Source: a virus
IMG/VR virus record: IMGVR_UViG_3300037193_000252
Coordinates: 1-34,563 of that record
DNA: 34,563 bases
Direction: 5' to 3' (one strand)
Part shown: positions 20,331 to 29,487 of the stretch, one piece after another
Layout: the number at the start of each line of letters is the position of its first letter
Numbering within the stretch: the first letter of the stretch is position 1
Position numbers and translations under genes: made by a program
The notes under the pieces: generated by a model
Told to the model about the DNA's origin: nothing
Database searches by the model: none
Seen by the model: the letters and a program-made list of their open reading frames with translations, nothing else

Positions 20331-20644
20331 GGCTCCAACACCTTCGGAGTTCCCGTGTCCCAGAGTTCTTCCATGTCGTCCGGATCAACATCCGAATCCC
20401 GAACCACCTGTCGGCGGTACCGGAACGCCTGCGTCATCCACAGTTGCTCAAACCTCTGATGCGTGGCGTTCTTCGCTGCGAGGTCCCGGTTTTCCGCGTT
20501 GAGACGCTCGATCAGCGTCCCGTCGTCCTCGATCTTGCCCTTCTTGTGAGCTCGCCATGCATTGACAGCCAACCCGATGCCACCAACTCCGCCACCCCCC
20601 AGGAGAAGCATCAAGACGGCAACAAGGATGTTGTCATTCTGCAT
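20327..20644 (-). CDS. Small membrane protein with coiled coil (105 aa)
   Basis: Starts at the ATG at 20644 behind CGGAGGAG. Residues about 6-28 ([22 protein letters not shown]) span the membrane; then a basic stretch (WRAHKKGK) and a helical, charged region ([20 protein letters not shown]) suited to a coiled coil. Resembles the small one-span proteins often placed in phage lysis clusters, but the role is unproven. It overlaps its neighbours on both sides. Confidence 0.7.
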   Translation of the reverse strand: MQNDNILVAVLMLLLGGGGVGGIGLAVNAWRAHKKGKIEDDGTLIERLNAENRDLAAKNATHQRFEQLWMTQAFRYRRQVVRDSDVDPDDMEELWDTGTPKVLEP

Positions 20645-21047
20645 CGCTTCTCCTCCGCTCAAATGCGTCGGCGACCCGTATCTTGTGGATCCAGATCGCC
20701 AAACCCTTGCCCAGGAACAACACCCCCGCACCGACAAACACGGTGCCTAACCCCGCGATCGCACCAGGTTGTGCTGATTCCCCAACGCGAGAGTAGAAGT
20801 AACCTCCATAAACGACAAGCCCCGAAAACAGCAGCGGCGTTCCGATGATTTCAACCCGGAAAAGCCTTTTCCACGCTCCAACGCCACTGACCAGGCCGCC
20901 GGTGATCAGGAACATGTTCCAAACGTACAGCCCAGCGTCACCCAACAGAGTCCTCACACCAAGATTCGGACCCCAGAACAGGAAGAACATGCCCGCCAGG
21001 GCAAATAGAAGGTACGAAACCGTCAAGACACTGCGCGGCGGCCTCAC
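20634..21047 (-). CDS. Membrane protein with four predicted spans (137 aa)
   Basis: Starts at GTG 21047, five bases after the previous stop, with GAGAGG upstream; longer frames would overlap that gene by about 100 bp. Four hydrophobic segments are visible (VSYLLFALAGMFFLFW, LYVWNMFLITGGLVSG, IIGTPLLFSGLVVYGGYFY, LGTVFVGAGVLFLGKGLAIW). The C-terminus is charged ([12 protein letters not shown]). A holin-like or host-membrane role is possible from context; no family is recognised. Confidence 0.7.
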   Translation of the reverse strand: MRPPRSVLTVSYLLFALAGMFFLFWGPNLGVRTLLGDAGLYVWNMFLITGGLVSGVGAWKRLFRVEIIGTPLLFSGLVVYGGYFYSRVGESAQPGAIAGLGTVFVGAGVLFLGKGLAIWIHKIRVADAFERRRSDAE

Positions 21048-21052
21048 ATCTT

Positions 21053-21292
21053 CTACCTCTCGATCTGCTCCTCCGGGACGGGCAAATACCTTACGATACC
21101 AGCGTAAGGGCCTTCCGTCAGCGGAGGCAGGTGAGGATGATTCTTCCCAGGTAACCATTCGCCCACGTATTTCTGCTCAGGAGAAGATTGAAGGGACGTG
21201 GCTTGAATGGTTTCACCATTCGGGAGTTTGACGCGGTCAGAATTGCCGACGCGCTCCACCCCACCTTTACCGTCAAACTTCTTGATCGTCAT
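21053..21292 (-). CDS. Hypothetical 79-aa protein
   Basis: Starts at the ATG at 21292 in an ATGA overlap with the tail gene. A soluble, basic protein with short beta-like segments (GGVERVGNSDRVKLPNGETI) and a proline-rich C-terminal half. Not recognised; it may belong with the tail proteins, whose operon it follows. Confidence 0.65.
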   Translation of the reverse strand: MTIKKFDGKGGVERVGNSDRVKLPNGETIQATSLQSSPEQKYVGEWLPGKNHPHLPPLTEGPYAGIVRYLPVPEEQIER

Positions 21293-22074
21293 GATTGGAC
21301 TCCGTGCGCCGACCAAATGCGGCTGGTGATGTTGCCGGTGCCAGACGTGCGGCGAGTCTGGACGTAGAAATATTGATGTGTCCACATCGTGAGGTTCTGC
21401 GGGATCTGGAACGTGTAGAACGGTGCGATCTGCGTACCGGCCGGAATCGCGGTTGGACCGGCGACAACCTCGCCAGTACCCGCGAACACGATCTGGACCT
21501 CACCCGCGCCGGTAGCCGGGGCGATCGCGGTCACCGGCACCGACATCTTGATGTTCTGGAGGAACCCCGCGATCGTGTGTACGGTCTGGAACGCGGCAGT
21601 CGAGGTTGGCGTGACGTCGTCCTTGCCGTTATCGTTGCTGATCGCGTAGGCCATGTAAGGCCGCGCCAGCCCGACGCCAGAGTTCGCGTCATCCGCCAGG
21701 ATCGTATTGCCACTACGGTCGAACCAAGCCCAGAACTGTTGATACCCGTCCTGAAAGGGCAACGGATCCCACATATAGAACGCCACCGACCCATCGGCCC
21801 GATACATCCGGACCTCCGGTTGGGGGTCGCCGTCCGGCTCCGGCTCGCCAGTCTGGCCCTTGACCGAGAAGATCGGGACGCCAGCGGACGACACCATCGT
21901 CAAACCGCCGTCGCCACGGATCGTCATCGACCCGCCGTTGATCTCGAAGTCACCAGACGAGATCCCGAGTTGGGGGCGAGTGGCGGCCCTGGAGAGCGCT
22001 TCCCGCAGTCGACGCTCGACGGACTTCTTCCACTCGGTAAAGTCGTCGTGCTCCGCGCCGACTGGGACCGGCAT
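21289..22074 (-). CDS. Minor tail protein (261 aa)
   Basis: N-terminal helical region (residues 11-32), then beta-rich repeats typical of tail-tip or fibre proteins (GDFEINGGSMTIRGDGGLTM, the kind of strand-turn motif found in phage fibres). The C-terminal part has QNLTMWTHQYFYVQTRRTSG. Start ATG at 22074 behind GGAGG, overlapping the Gp37-like stop (TAATG). Position after Gp37-like and fibre genes supports a tail-tip role, but no exact family is claimed. Confidence 0.7.
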   Translation of the reverse strand: MPVPVGAEHDDFTEWKKSVERRLREALSRAATRPQLGISSGDFEINGGSMTIRGDGGLTMVSSAGVPIFSVKGQTGEPEPDGDPQPEVRMYRADGSVAFYMWDPLPFQDGYQQFWAWFDRSGNTILADDANSGVGLARPYMAYAISNDNGKDDVTPTSTAAFQTVHTIAGFLQNIKMSVPVTAIAPATGAGEVQIVFAGTGEVVAGPTAIPAGTQIAPFYTFQIPQNLTMWTHQYFYVQTRRTSGTGNITSRIWSAHGVQS

Positions 22075-23279
22075 TAGCCCTCCTCCGCTCCGTCAATAGT
22101 GAACTTAACCCGTTCAGCAGCACCGCGTTCCGGCGCGGTAAATTCTACCACAACCGGCGTGATCGTGGAAGTTTCGCCCGGACGCCATAGATCCTTCTTC
22201 GACCTCTTGATGATGACGTTCTGGCCGATCAGGTTGGGGTGCCACTGCGACGTACCGAGGTCCACGTCGAACGTGACGATGTCTTTGATGCCGGAGTAGC
22301 GCGCTCGCAACGCGCGGGCCTGCGCATCCAGGCGAGCCTGGTAGCCGGTCTGCGGAAGTTCCCCGATGTCTGCGGAGACGTCGAGGCGGGGCCACCCCGC
22401 GTCCAGCAGGTCCTGAGCCAGCATGTAGTTCGAAGACACCGGTAAGACCTCGGCGCCAGCATTACCATCCTGCGGGTCGCCCCACACCCGGAAGTAGGTC
22501 CCACCCTTGGTGGCGTCCCGCTCGAATGTCCACGCCGGAAGCCGGTAACCCGAAATGGTGTACTTGCTGGCCGGTTGAACCAAAGCGAAGCTGCCCGCCG
22601 TCCGCAACTTTTTGATACGTGATCCGTCGGTGTCCTGGAATACGTCGATCGTATAGTCGCAGCCGTTTTCCGCATCGGTGTACAACCTGATCGCGTCGTT
22701 GTAGGTCTTCTGATCCGATTCCGCCAACACCACCAACGCCGGGAGGCCGGAGCCAGCCAGGTTCGCCGGAGAGTCCGTGGTGATGACCCCGATATCGCTG
22801 TAGGTGAAGGCCTGGACGGTGTCCCAAACATCGATCGGGCCGTACGCAAGGTCCTCCTCGACCAGCCCCTCCCAGTCATTGTCGAGGAATCGGTGGTCCA
22901 GATATGAGTCGAACGTCGCCGCCTGGATTCCGACCGTGTCGTAGCCTCGCGTGGCGATCGACCCGGAACAGTTCCAGATGATCCCGCCCCACCAGACAAC
23001 CTTGTCGCGCATGACCCAGAGTGCGTACCGGCCGCCGTTCTTGCTGATATCATCCGCAAGAATCGCCTGCTCCCGATTCGGGATGTTCCACGTCCCGTTG
23101 AACGAGCCGACGCGGGATACGCGCCGGTCGAACGTGACCCCGGTGAGCGGGATATTGGCCAGGAGCTGGTCGGTCAACAGATCCGCCACCAGATACGTAT
23201 AGACCGGCGTCTTGACCGGGACCGCAAGCTGGTCCTTCGGCTCAAGCAGCGCGGCCCGCATCAGATGAGGTTCGGTCAT
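22074..23279 (-). CDS. Gp37-like minor tail protein (ReqiPepy6 Gp37-like family)
   Basis: A 401-residue protein with the features of the Gp37-like tail proteins of actinophages: an N-terminal YLVADLLTDQLLANIPLTGV segment, WVMRDKVVWWGGIIW, and a C-terminal NLIGQNVIIKRSKKD. These correspond to baseplate hub-like proteins placed after the distal tail protein. The ATG at 23279 overlaps the stop of the fibre-like gene by one base (TGATG). Confidence is high for a tail role, moderate for the family name. Confidence 0.78.
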   Translation of the reverse strand: MTEPHLMRAALLEPKDQLAVPVKTPVYTYLVADLLTDQLLANIPLTGVTFDRRVSRVGSFNGTWNIPNREQAILADDISKNGGRYALWVMRDKVVWWGGIIWNCSGSIATRGYDTVGIQAATFDSYLDHRFLDNDWEGLVEEDLAYGPIDVWDTVQAFTYSDIGVITTDSPANLAGSGLPALVVLAESDQKTYNDAIRLYTDAENGCDYTIDVFQDTDGSRIKKLRTAGSFALVQPASKYTISGYRLPAWTFERDATKGGTYFRVWGDPQDGNAGAEVLPVSSNYMLAQDLLDAGWPRLDVSADIGELPQTGYQARLDAQARALRARYSGIKDIVTFDVDLGTSQWHPNLIGQNVIIKRSKKDLWRPGETSTITPVVVEFTAPERGAAERVKFTIDGAEEG

Positions 23280-24541
23280 CAGAAGTAGTTCTCCGCCACG
23301 ACGTAACCGTTGGCACCGGCACCGCCGTTCTGGTCGGTAGTGGCGCTGAACCCGCCGGTCCCGCCGCCTCCAGGGAAATTACCGGTCGAACCGCCGCTGG
23401 CCGACGAGAATTGCGTGGTCCGGATGCCGCCACCCATCGCACCGTTACCGCCGTAGTTGGCGAACAGTGCGATACCGTTGATGGTCCGGCCGCGACCACC
23501 GTCGCCACCTCGGAAGTTGTAGTTGCCGCCGGAGCCGACGCCACCAGTACCACCGAACACCAACTGGCTGGTCGTGTTCGCTTGCATGATGACGCCACCC
23601 GTCCCGCCGGTGGCGCTCGCACTGCCGATCGAAGAGGAACCGCCGGTCGGGCCAGGCGACCCGAGGCCCGCAGCGCCACCAACCCCGACGGTGACGCCAA
23701 GGGAGGCCGCCAGCGCTGACGCGTCACCAACGAGCTCGGCGTAACCGCCGCCTCCACCGCCACCGCCCTCGCCCTGCCCGGTGTTGCCGTCGACCGGCCC
23801 ACCGCCGCCCCCGGCTCCCCAAACCAAGTGGCGGAATGTCTTGATGTCGGCGGGCTTGTTCCAGGTCCCGTTCGAGAAGAAGGTGTTGACGGTGATGAAG
23901 ACGTCCTTGCGGATCGCCTTCCAAACCGCGCCGGTCCACACCCGCAGCAAACCGGTGTCGGTCTCGTAGATCCACTGGCCGGTGAACGGCTGACCCGGCC
24001 GACCCGTCGACAGCGTAGGCAGAACGCCACCGATTGCGACCGTGTAGACGCGCAGGTCCGTGCCAAGGTCGGTCGCGAGCAGACCGCCGGATCCCGCGCT
24101 GACACCGGCGCGGAGGTTGATCGACCGTAGCGGGATCACGCCGGAGTTAACCGGCGGACCACCGGCGGTTGCGTACGCCACCACCCGTGCGCGCTGCTGA
24201 CCCGACAGGTCGAACGCCGAATCTTCCAGCAGCAACGCGATCGTGTACGGCGTATCCGCCCCACCGCCGTTCGGCAACGCGATGGTCTCGGTGGCGTCGA
24301 TGACGACCGGGTAACCGCCCTGTGCGGCCGACACGGTTCCCTGGATGATGCCCCGGCACGCGGTCACTTGGACGTTCATCGTACCGGCGACCACGGACAC
24401 CACACCGCCGCCGTCGTTGATCAGACCGGACGTCACCTTCAGCGGGACGTCGCGGGCCGGAGTCCACAAACTTGAAAGCGCGAGGCGGCCTCGGGTGGCG
24501 GTATCCACCCCAGGCTTTTGCGCAAAAGGCCAAACCGCCAT
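23279..24541 (-). CDS. Tail fibre-like protein with glycine-rich C-terminus (420 aa)
   Basis: The N-terminal ~200 residues are beta-rich (TSGLINDGGGVVSVVAGTMN); after TFFSNGTWNKPADIKTFRHL the protein turns strongly glycine-rich (GAGGGGGPVDG, GEGGGGGGGGYAEL, GGTGGVGSGGNY). This pattern, a GTWNKP-like entry followed by glycine loops, is seen in phage adhesins that bind the host surface. The ATG at 24541 follows AGGAGG. It sits between the distal tail and Gp37-like genes. A receptor-binding role is inferred. Confidence 0.75.
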   Translation of the reverse strand: MAVWPFAQKPGVDTATRGRLALSSLWTPARDVPLKVTSGLINDGGGVVSVVAGTMNVQVTACRGIIQGTVSAAQGGYPVVIDATETIALPNGGGADTPYTIALLLEDSAFDLSGQQRARVVAYATAGGPPVNSGVIPLRSINLRAGVSAGSGGLLATDLGTDLRVYTVAIGGVLPTLSTGRPGQPFTGQWIYETDTGLLRVWTGAVWKAIRKDVFITVNTFFSNGTWNKPADIKTFRHLVWGAGGGGGPVDGNTGQGEGGGGGGGGYAELVGDASALAASLGVTVGVGGAAGLGSPGPTGGSSSIGSASATGGTGGVIMQANTTSQLVFGGTGGVGSGGNYNFRGGDGGRGRTINGIALFANYGGNGAMGGGIRTTQFSSASGGSTGNFPGGGGTGGFSATTDQNGGAGANGYVVAENYF

Positions 24542-24550
24542 TACTTCCTC

Positions 24551-25453
24551 CTACATCTGCGCATCGCGCCAGAAAATGTTGACGAATCCAGTGTCTGCAA
24601 CGGAACTTGGGGCAAATTGTACAGAAGTAGACCCACTCTGCGCAAGACAATCTTCCGGAAGGTCGGAGTTGAGCGCCAGCGTGTAGTACCGGTCGATACC
24701 CGCGAGCGTCACCGTGCCCGTCCGAGCGTCAGCGATGAGTACCTCTCCGGCAGCCAGGTTCAGCGTGAAGCCCAGCGTCCAGTTCCCGAACGCGTTGACG
24801 TAGTAGGGGCCGGTCAGCGGCCCGTTAAATTCAAACCGGAGCGGCGTGTCCACCAATCCGGCGTTGACGATCGACCCGGACCCTGGGACGCCAACCCCCC
24901 AGTCCAGGCCGACGTCCCAGGTCAGGCCCGGAGCCCAGGTCAGACCGCCGGACGAGCTCGGGACGTTGAGCGTGATCTCGGACTCGTTGACCGAGTACTT
25001 GCGCGGGTCGGTCGCCTTCCACTGGATGCTCGCCTCGGGGTAACCGCCGAAGTAAGGCCGCTTGATCGGCCAGGTTCGACCCACGATCCGCGCGAATGCC
25101 ATCATCGTCTCGCCGTGTTGACGGATCGTCAGCGGCAACTCAGCCTGCTGGATCTGCGTCCGACGCAAGAACTCCTGGCGAAGCGTCGGGAACAAGTCCT
25201 TCGGCGACCAGATCTGCGTGTCGAACGTGATGATGCGCGGCTGGCCGTACGCCGTGCCGGGGAAATCCCCGTGAGCGTGCGGCTTCGGCGTGTCCGACAA
25301 GTCGACGCCAGGGAGATCGTCCCAGCCGGTGAGACCCTTGTAGCCGAAGTACGTGTCGATACCCATCACAAGGCCGTCCCATTGGATCTGGGTGTCGGCG
25401 TAGATCAACTCATCAGGGCCGACCGTCCCCTGCGGCGCGTAGATCAGGCTCAT
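24551..25453 (-). CDS. Distal tail protein (Dit-like, 300 aa)
   Basis: Starts at the ATG at 25453, overlapping the tape-measure stop (TGATG). The N-terminal half has the usual Dit layout (TQIQWDGLVMGIDTYFGYKG, PRIITFDTQIWS, FARIVGRTWPIKRPYFGGY), and the second half contains LRFEFNGPLTGPYYVNAFGN and a galectin-like C-terminal beta domain. It would form the ring at the end of the tail tube. Position directly after the tape measure supports this. Confidence 0.82.
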   Translation of the reverse strand: MSLIYAPQGTVGPDELIYADTQIQWDGLVMGIDTYFGYKGLTGWDDLPGVDLSDTPKPHAHGDFPGTAYGQPRIITFDTQIWSPKDLFPTLRQEFLRRTQIQQAELPLTIRQHGETMMAFARIVGRTWPIKRPYFGGYPEASIQWKATDPRKYSVNESEITLNVPSSSGGLTWAPGLTWDVGLDWGVGVPGSGSIVNAGLVDTPLRFEFNGPLTGPYYVNAFGNWTLGFTLNLAAGEVLIADARTGTVTLAGIDRYYTLALNSDLPEDCLAQSGSTSVQFAPSSVADTGFVNIFWRDAQM

Positions 25454-28167
25454 CAGCCCCGTCCCTTCGTGATAAGCCACCACTCCTCGGCGATTTCCTT
25501 CGGGTCCTTGTCGTTCGCGTGGTACTCACCGATCAGCGGTTGCGTGTTGTTCTGGATCTGTCGGATCAGCTCGCTCATCAGCGCGATGAATTCGTCCCGC
25601 GACAAAGCGCCACCAGCACCGGTGACGCGCGATGCGACGTTCGGGGTCAGCGCGAGCTGGCTGTCGGCCTGCGCAACCGTCGGAATCTGGCCGGTGAACC
25701 CGCCCAGCGTGGACAGGGCCTGGTCGATGCCCTTCTCCAATTCGGAGTTGAAGCCTTCCATGATCCACTGACCGGCCGGACGGAGCAGCTTCTTATCGAC
25801 TTCTTCCGGACCCTTGACCTTCGGAATCTTGTCGGTCAGTTCCTTCAGCTTGGCGGTGACCTTGCCGATCATGCCCTGAATGCCGTCGATCAGACCCTGG
25901 ATGATCGCGCGACCGGCGCTAATCAGCCACGACCCCGCGCCGGAGAAGATACCCTTGATGCTGTCGACCACCGAGCTGACCTTGCTCTTGGCCGCGTCGA
26001 TCGCCTTCCCGATCACGTCCTTCAGCGAGTTCCACACCGACGAGGTCGTGCTCTTGATGCTGTTCCAGATGCTGGTGACCTTATCCTTGACCGCGTTTAC
26101 GGCCGAGCTAACCGGACCCTTCACCGCGTTGATCGCTGTGGTTACCGCGCTCTTGATAGCGTTCCAAACCGACGTGGCTGCCGACTTCAAGGCATTCCAG
26201 GATCCGATCACAAATCCTTGGATCGCACCCCAAACCGCCCTTGCGACCCCGGAGATAGCATTCCAAGTTCCGACTAGGAAGCCCTTAATAGCGGCCCAGG
26301 TTGCCGTTACCACCTGCATCGTGATCTTCAGCCAGCCCTGGATGAGAGCGAGCGCCACCCCCACGCCAAACTGGATGACGGCGGCGACCAGCCCCCACGC
26401 CGCCTTGATCAGTTCACCGAACACACCCCAGAACGCTCCCCAAATCGCCGTCACCACGTTGATGAACAGCTTGATCGGGGCGAGGAAAATCTGGATCCCG
26501 GTCGAGATGATACCGGCGATGATGTTGACCGCTGCCGAGACCGTCGATGTGATGAAGTTCCACACCGATACGAAGAAGTTGCCGACCGCCTGGACTCCGG
26601 TCTTAATGCCGTTCCAGATCGTGGTGAAGAAGTTGGCAACCGCCCGCACTCCGGTCATCAGACCGTTGAACCCAGCGACGAAGAAGCCAGCGAAGGGACC
26701 GGCAAACCACGCGCCGACTGCCTTCATGAACCCCCAGATCGCGTTCCAGGTGTTGATGAAGAAGTTGCGGAATCCTTCGTTGGTCTTCCACAAGTAGACA
26801 AAGGCCGCCACCAACGCGATGATCGCAAGCGCGATCGCGACAAACGGGTTCAGAGCCGCAACCGCGTCGAACGCCGCCATAGCTGCCGTCGCCGCGATCA
26901 CCGCGACCGTGAATGTCCCGATGCCGACCACCAAGGCACCCAGCACCGACGTGTTCATGTTGCCGAGGAAGTCGAAGAACCTGATCAGCGCGTCCAGGAC
27001 CGGCCCGCCAATCGGAGCCAGCGCCGCACCGATGTTCCCGAGCGCGTTGCTGACCGCCCGGAACAGGTCAATCACCTTCGGGCCGGTCTCGCGGACGTAG
27101 TTCAGGAAGTCTTGGAACTTCTTCGACGTCGACAGGCTCTTCGCCCAGTTGGCCCAAGCCGCAGTGATGTGTTCGATCCCGCCGAGGAACTCTTGCGCGA
27201 ACGGCGCAAACGCGCCAGTTATCCCGCCGATGAACTGGATCAGGTTCCCCATGATTTGGGTAACCAGCTTGAACACCGGAATGAAGTTCGCGGTCAGGAA
27301 CGCCACCACCTGCTTAAACGCAGGCGACTGTGCGAATAGGATCATCTGGGTAACGAGTTGCGATACCGCAATCGTAACGACGTCGACCAGCGGCTTGATC
27401 TGCTGAAGCACGGTTGCAATCAACCGCATGCCGCCGCCGATGACGGCATAGATGCGGTTGTTCGACCCAAAACTCTTGAACGCGTCGCTGAGGTTATCCT
27501 GCTCGGCCTTCAACGCACGCATCTGCGGCGATAGCTTACTCATATCGCCGCCAGCTTCCTTCACAGCCTTGGTATAGTTCTTCCAGGCCGGGATCGCAAT
27601 CAGCGCAAACGCACCGAGGCCCGCCGCGAGAATGCTGGTGGCGCTCACTAATGCGCCGACCGCAGCGGCCGCCGAAAGCGCCACCGGCACAACCGCCGGT
27701 AGGATCGCAATCAACGCGCCGATAGCGAGGGTCGAGCCCTGGATGTGGTTGCGTTCGCCCGCCAACCGTCGCAGCGCCGACACGCCTTCGTCGGTGTCTA
27801 CCTCGACCGTGACCGTCTCGTCCGGAATCGCCTTGAGCTCAGCTTCGAGCCTGCCGATGGAGGCGTCATCAATATCGACCTCGATGGTGACGGTCTCGTC
27901 GCGGATCTCGTCCAGACGAGCCTGAAGCTCGCTGATCGCGTCTGCATTGTCGACGTCCAGCTCGATGTTGACCGTCTCGTCACCGATAGCGTCGAGCTTG
28001 GCCTTCAGCTCGTCCAGCTTCTCCAGGCCCTCGATTTCGAGCGGGATCTTGATCTTCTCCTGCTCGAACTTCTTGGCCATTGCCATGGCCTCTTTGAGGT
28101 CCTTATTGAAAGGCGAGCGGTCCAGGGTAAGCGTACCCTCAATAGCGCCAGCGTTGAAGTTCGCCAC
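25453..28167 (-). CDS. Tape measure protein (904 aa)
   Basis: The longest gene of the window. Residues about 45-130 hold three 27-residue repeats with DETV at 63, 90 and 117. Hydrophobic stretches lie near 145-195 and 410-465 (VAIALAIIALVAAFVYLW). From about 460 the protein has many Trp-centred repeats about 11 residues apart (SVWNAIKS, SIWNSIKS, SVWNSLKD), typical of tape measures. It sets tail length and takes part in DNA injection; at about 1.5 angstrom per residue the tail would be near 135 nm. Starts at GTG 28167 behind GGAAGGGTGG. Confidence 0.93.
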   Translation of the reverse strand: MANFNAGAIEGTLTLDRSPFNKDLKEAMAMAKKFEQEKIKIPLEIEGLEKLDELKAKLDAIGDETVNIELDVDNADAISELQARLDEIRDETVTIEVDIDDASIGRLEAELKAIPDETVTVEVDTDEGVSALRRLAGERNHIQGSTLAIGALIAILPAVVPVALSAAAAVGALVSATSILAAGLGAFALIAIPAWKNYTKAVKEAGGDMSKLSPQMRALKAEQDNLSDAFKSFGSNNRIYAVIGGGMRLIATVLQQIKPLVDVVTIAVSQLVTQMILFAQSPAFKQVVAFLTANFIPVFKLVTQIMGNLIQFIGGITGAFAPFAQEFLGGIEHITAAWANWAKSLSTSKKFQDFLNYVRETGPKVIDLFRAVSNALGNIGAALAPIGGPVLDALIRFFDFLGNMNTSVLGALVVGIGTFTVAVIAATAAMAAFDAVAALNPFVAIALAIIALVAAFVYLWKTNEGFRNFFINTWNAIWGFMKAVGAWFAGPFAGFFVAGFNGLMTGVRAVANFFTTIWNGIKTGVQAVGNFFVSVWNFITSTVSAAVNIIAGIISTGIQIFLAPIKLFINVVTAIWGAFWGVFGELIKAAWGLVAAVIQFGVGVALALIQGWLKITMQVVTATWAAIKGFLVGTWNAISGVARAVWGAIQGFVIGSWNALKSAATSVWNAIKSAVTTAINAVKGPVSSAVNAVKDKVTSIWNSIKSTTSSVWNSLKDVIGKAIDAAKSKVSSVVDSIKGIFSGAGSWLISAGRAIIQGLIDGIQGMIGKVTAKLKELTDKIPKVKGPEEVDKKLLRPAGQWIMEGFNSELEKGIDQALSTLGGFTGQIPTVAQADSQLALTPNVASRVTGAGGALSRDEFIALMSELIRQIQNNTQPLIGEYHANDKDPKEIAEEWWLITKGRG

Positions 28168-28185
28168 CCTGGACCACCCTTCCTC

Positions 28186-28847
28186 TCACCCGGCACGGCG
28201 GACCGTGAATGAATCGCCCAACTCACTCAGATCCGCACTGGTGAGGTCTATTTTCCTGCCGCCTCCGCTGGAGGGAACCGGCGATCGCGTCGTCGGACCC
28301 GGCTCGCTGCCGTCACCCTTCGACAAGATGCCTTCCTCTCGGAAGCCGTTAAGGTAGATCTGCTGTTGATACCAGGGGAGGCTGTCCCATTCTTCGAACG
28401 ACATCCCCAGGTACCGTCGTGCCAGGTAAAGCTCGATGTGTCTGCTGTGGTGGTTGGTCAGTCGCTCGCTTTTGGGTTCAGCTCACCGACGAGCCACTTG
28501 AAGAACGCACCCCAGACCCGAGGCGATAGTTTCTCCAGCATGTCGGCGGCCAAGAAGTTCGAGGTCAGCTCGTCGACCCAAACGAACATCTGCTTGGACT
28601 CCGCCTTGAGCTCGTCGTCGGGGATGGACTCAACCCACTTGTCCATCGCTTCCTCATCGCCGGACTCCTCCACCGCCTTACCCTCGCGGAGCAGGTTGCT
28701 CCGCTTCTTGCGGTAGTCCTTGAGCCGGTCCATGAACAGCTCGACCTGCGGACCGGACGGCTCCGGGATGGTGCCGACCGGCCCGCCGAACTTGCTGAAG
28801 TCGACCTCCATCGGGTCGACTGCTGTACCTGCATCGAATTTCGCCAT
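28186..28847 (-). CDS. Tail assembly chaperone fusion (G-T type), made by -1 frameshift
   Basis: The upstream protein (28458-28847, see next entry) can shift -1 at CCCAAAA (28476-28470) and continue through 28186 instead of stopping at 28458. The second part then reads SERLTNHHSRHIELYLARRY and on into GMSFEEWDSLPWYQQQIY, with no stop between; the fusion is 220 residues. The reading frame after the slip matches the 72-residue frame starting at 28404 exactly. The long form binds the tape measure during tail assembly. The C-terminal part is Ser/Gly/Pro-rich (TTRSPVPSSGGG). Confidence 0.8.
28458..28847 (-). CDS. Tail assembly chaperone, short form (129 aa)
   Basis: Starts at the ATG at 28847 with GAGGAA upstream, after the major tail protein gene. 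Acidic and helical (MDRLKDYRKKRSNLLREG, DEEAMDKWVESIPDDELKAE), ending LVGELNPKASD, just past the slippery CCCAAAA. Short and frameshifted chaperones ahead of the tape measure are standard in siphoviruses. No sequence motif defines the family; the assignment rests on position, size and the frameshift. Confidence 0.82.
   Translation of the reverse strand: MAKFDAGTAVDPMEVDFSKFGGPVGTIPEPSGPQVELFMDRLKDYRKKRSNLLREGKAVEESGDEEAMDKWVESIPDDELKAESKQMFVWVDELTSNFLAADMLEKLSPRVWGAFFKWLVGELNPKASD
28470..28476 (-). promoter_or_regulatory. -1 ribosomal slippery heptamer C-CCA-AAA
   Basis: On the coding strand CCCAAAA lies four codons before the short-form stop. After slippage the tRNAs re-pair as CCC and AAA, and reading resumes at AGC GAG CGA, in the frame of the downstream chaperone segment. 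Confidence 0.75.
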
Positions 28848-28884
28848 TTCAGTTCCTCACTGTGCCGGGTGAGTGGTGGTTGGG

Positions 28885-29484
28885 TTACGGGAGCGCCGGA
28901 GCGGTGATGTCCACGATCTGGATGTCGGACGGGCGGCAGAGCGTGGTCAGCCGGACCGGGTACATCCGCTTGTCGGACGCGCGGCGGAAGCTGGTCTCGC
29001 CGGAGCCGATCATCGATGCCTTGGGGACGTAGATCCGGCGGGCGAGGCCGAACTTGTTCTGCATCTCCAGGCAGTAGGTCCAGTACGCGACGTCGTCCGC
29101 CAGCACCATCTTGCTCGTGCCGGGGGTGCCGGAGGCCGCAGCCGTGACCGTGATCGCGGAACCACCCCACGCGTACTTGACCGACAGAAGCGTGTCCTCC
29201 GCGAGCTCGGCCTCCAGGCCCAGCGTCTTGGACTCCTGACGCTCGTCCACCGGGGTCGACTGCTCCTCGATGGTGATCTGTGTCGTGGAGACATCCACGT
29301 TCATCTTGAAGCCCTCGTTCGTGGCTCCGGCCGACACCCAGTCAGCCCACGCGGTGTCGGCGGGGGTGAACAGCGGGGTCACGTCGGCCACGATCGGCGC
29401 GACGTCGCCGAGGATCCACGGAGTCAGCATCAGAACGGCGTTGCCGACCTTGACGTTGTCCGGGTCGTACAGCACACCAGTCAT
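28885..29484 (-). CDS. Major tail protein (tail tube, 199 aa)
   Basis: Start ATG at 29484 behind GAGGAG. Beta-rich sequence with FKMNVDVSTTQITIEEQSTP, the strand typical of tail-tube proteins, and KSKTLG-like EAELAEDTLL. It should form the hexameric tail tube. Gene order (tail terminator, small protein, tail tube, chaperones, tape measure) is the standard siphovirus order, which supports the call strongly. Confidence 0.85.
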   Translation of the reverse strand: MTGVLYDPDNVKVGNAVLMLTPWILGDVAPIVADVTPLFTPADTAWADWVSAGATNEGFKMNVDVSTTQITIEEQSTPVDERQESKTLGLEAELAEDTLLSVKYAWGGSAITVTAAASGTPGTSKMVLADDVAYWTYCLEMQNKFGLARRIYVPKASMIGSGETSFRRASDKRMYPVRLTTLCRPSDIQIVDITAPALP

Positions 29485-29487
29485 GGG

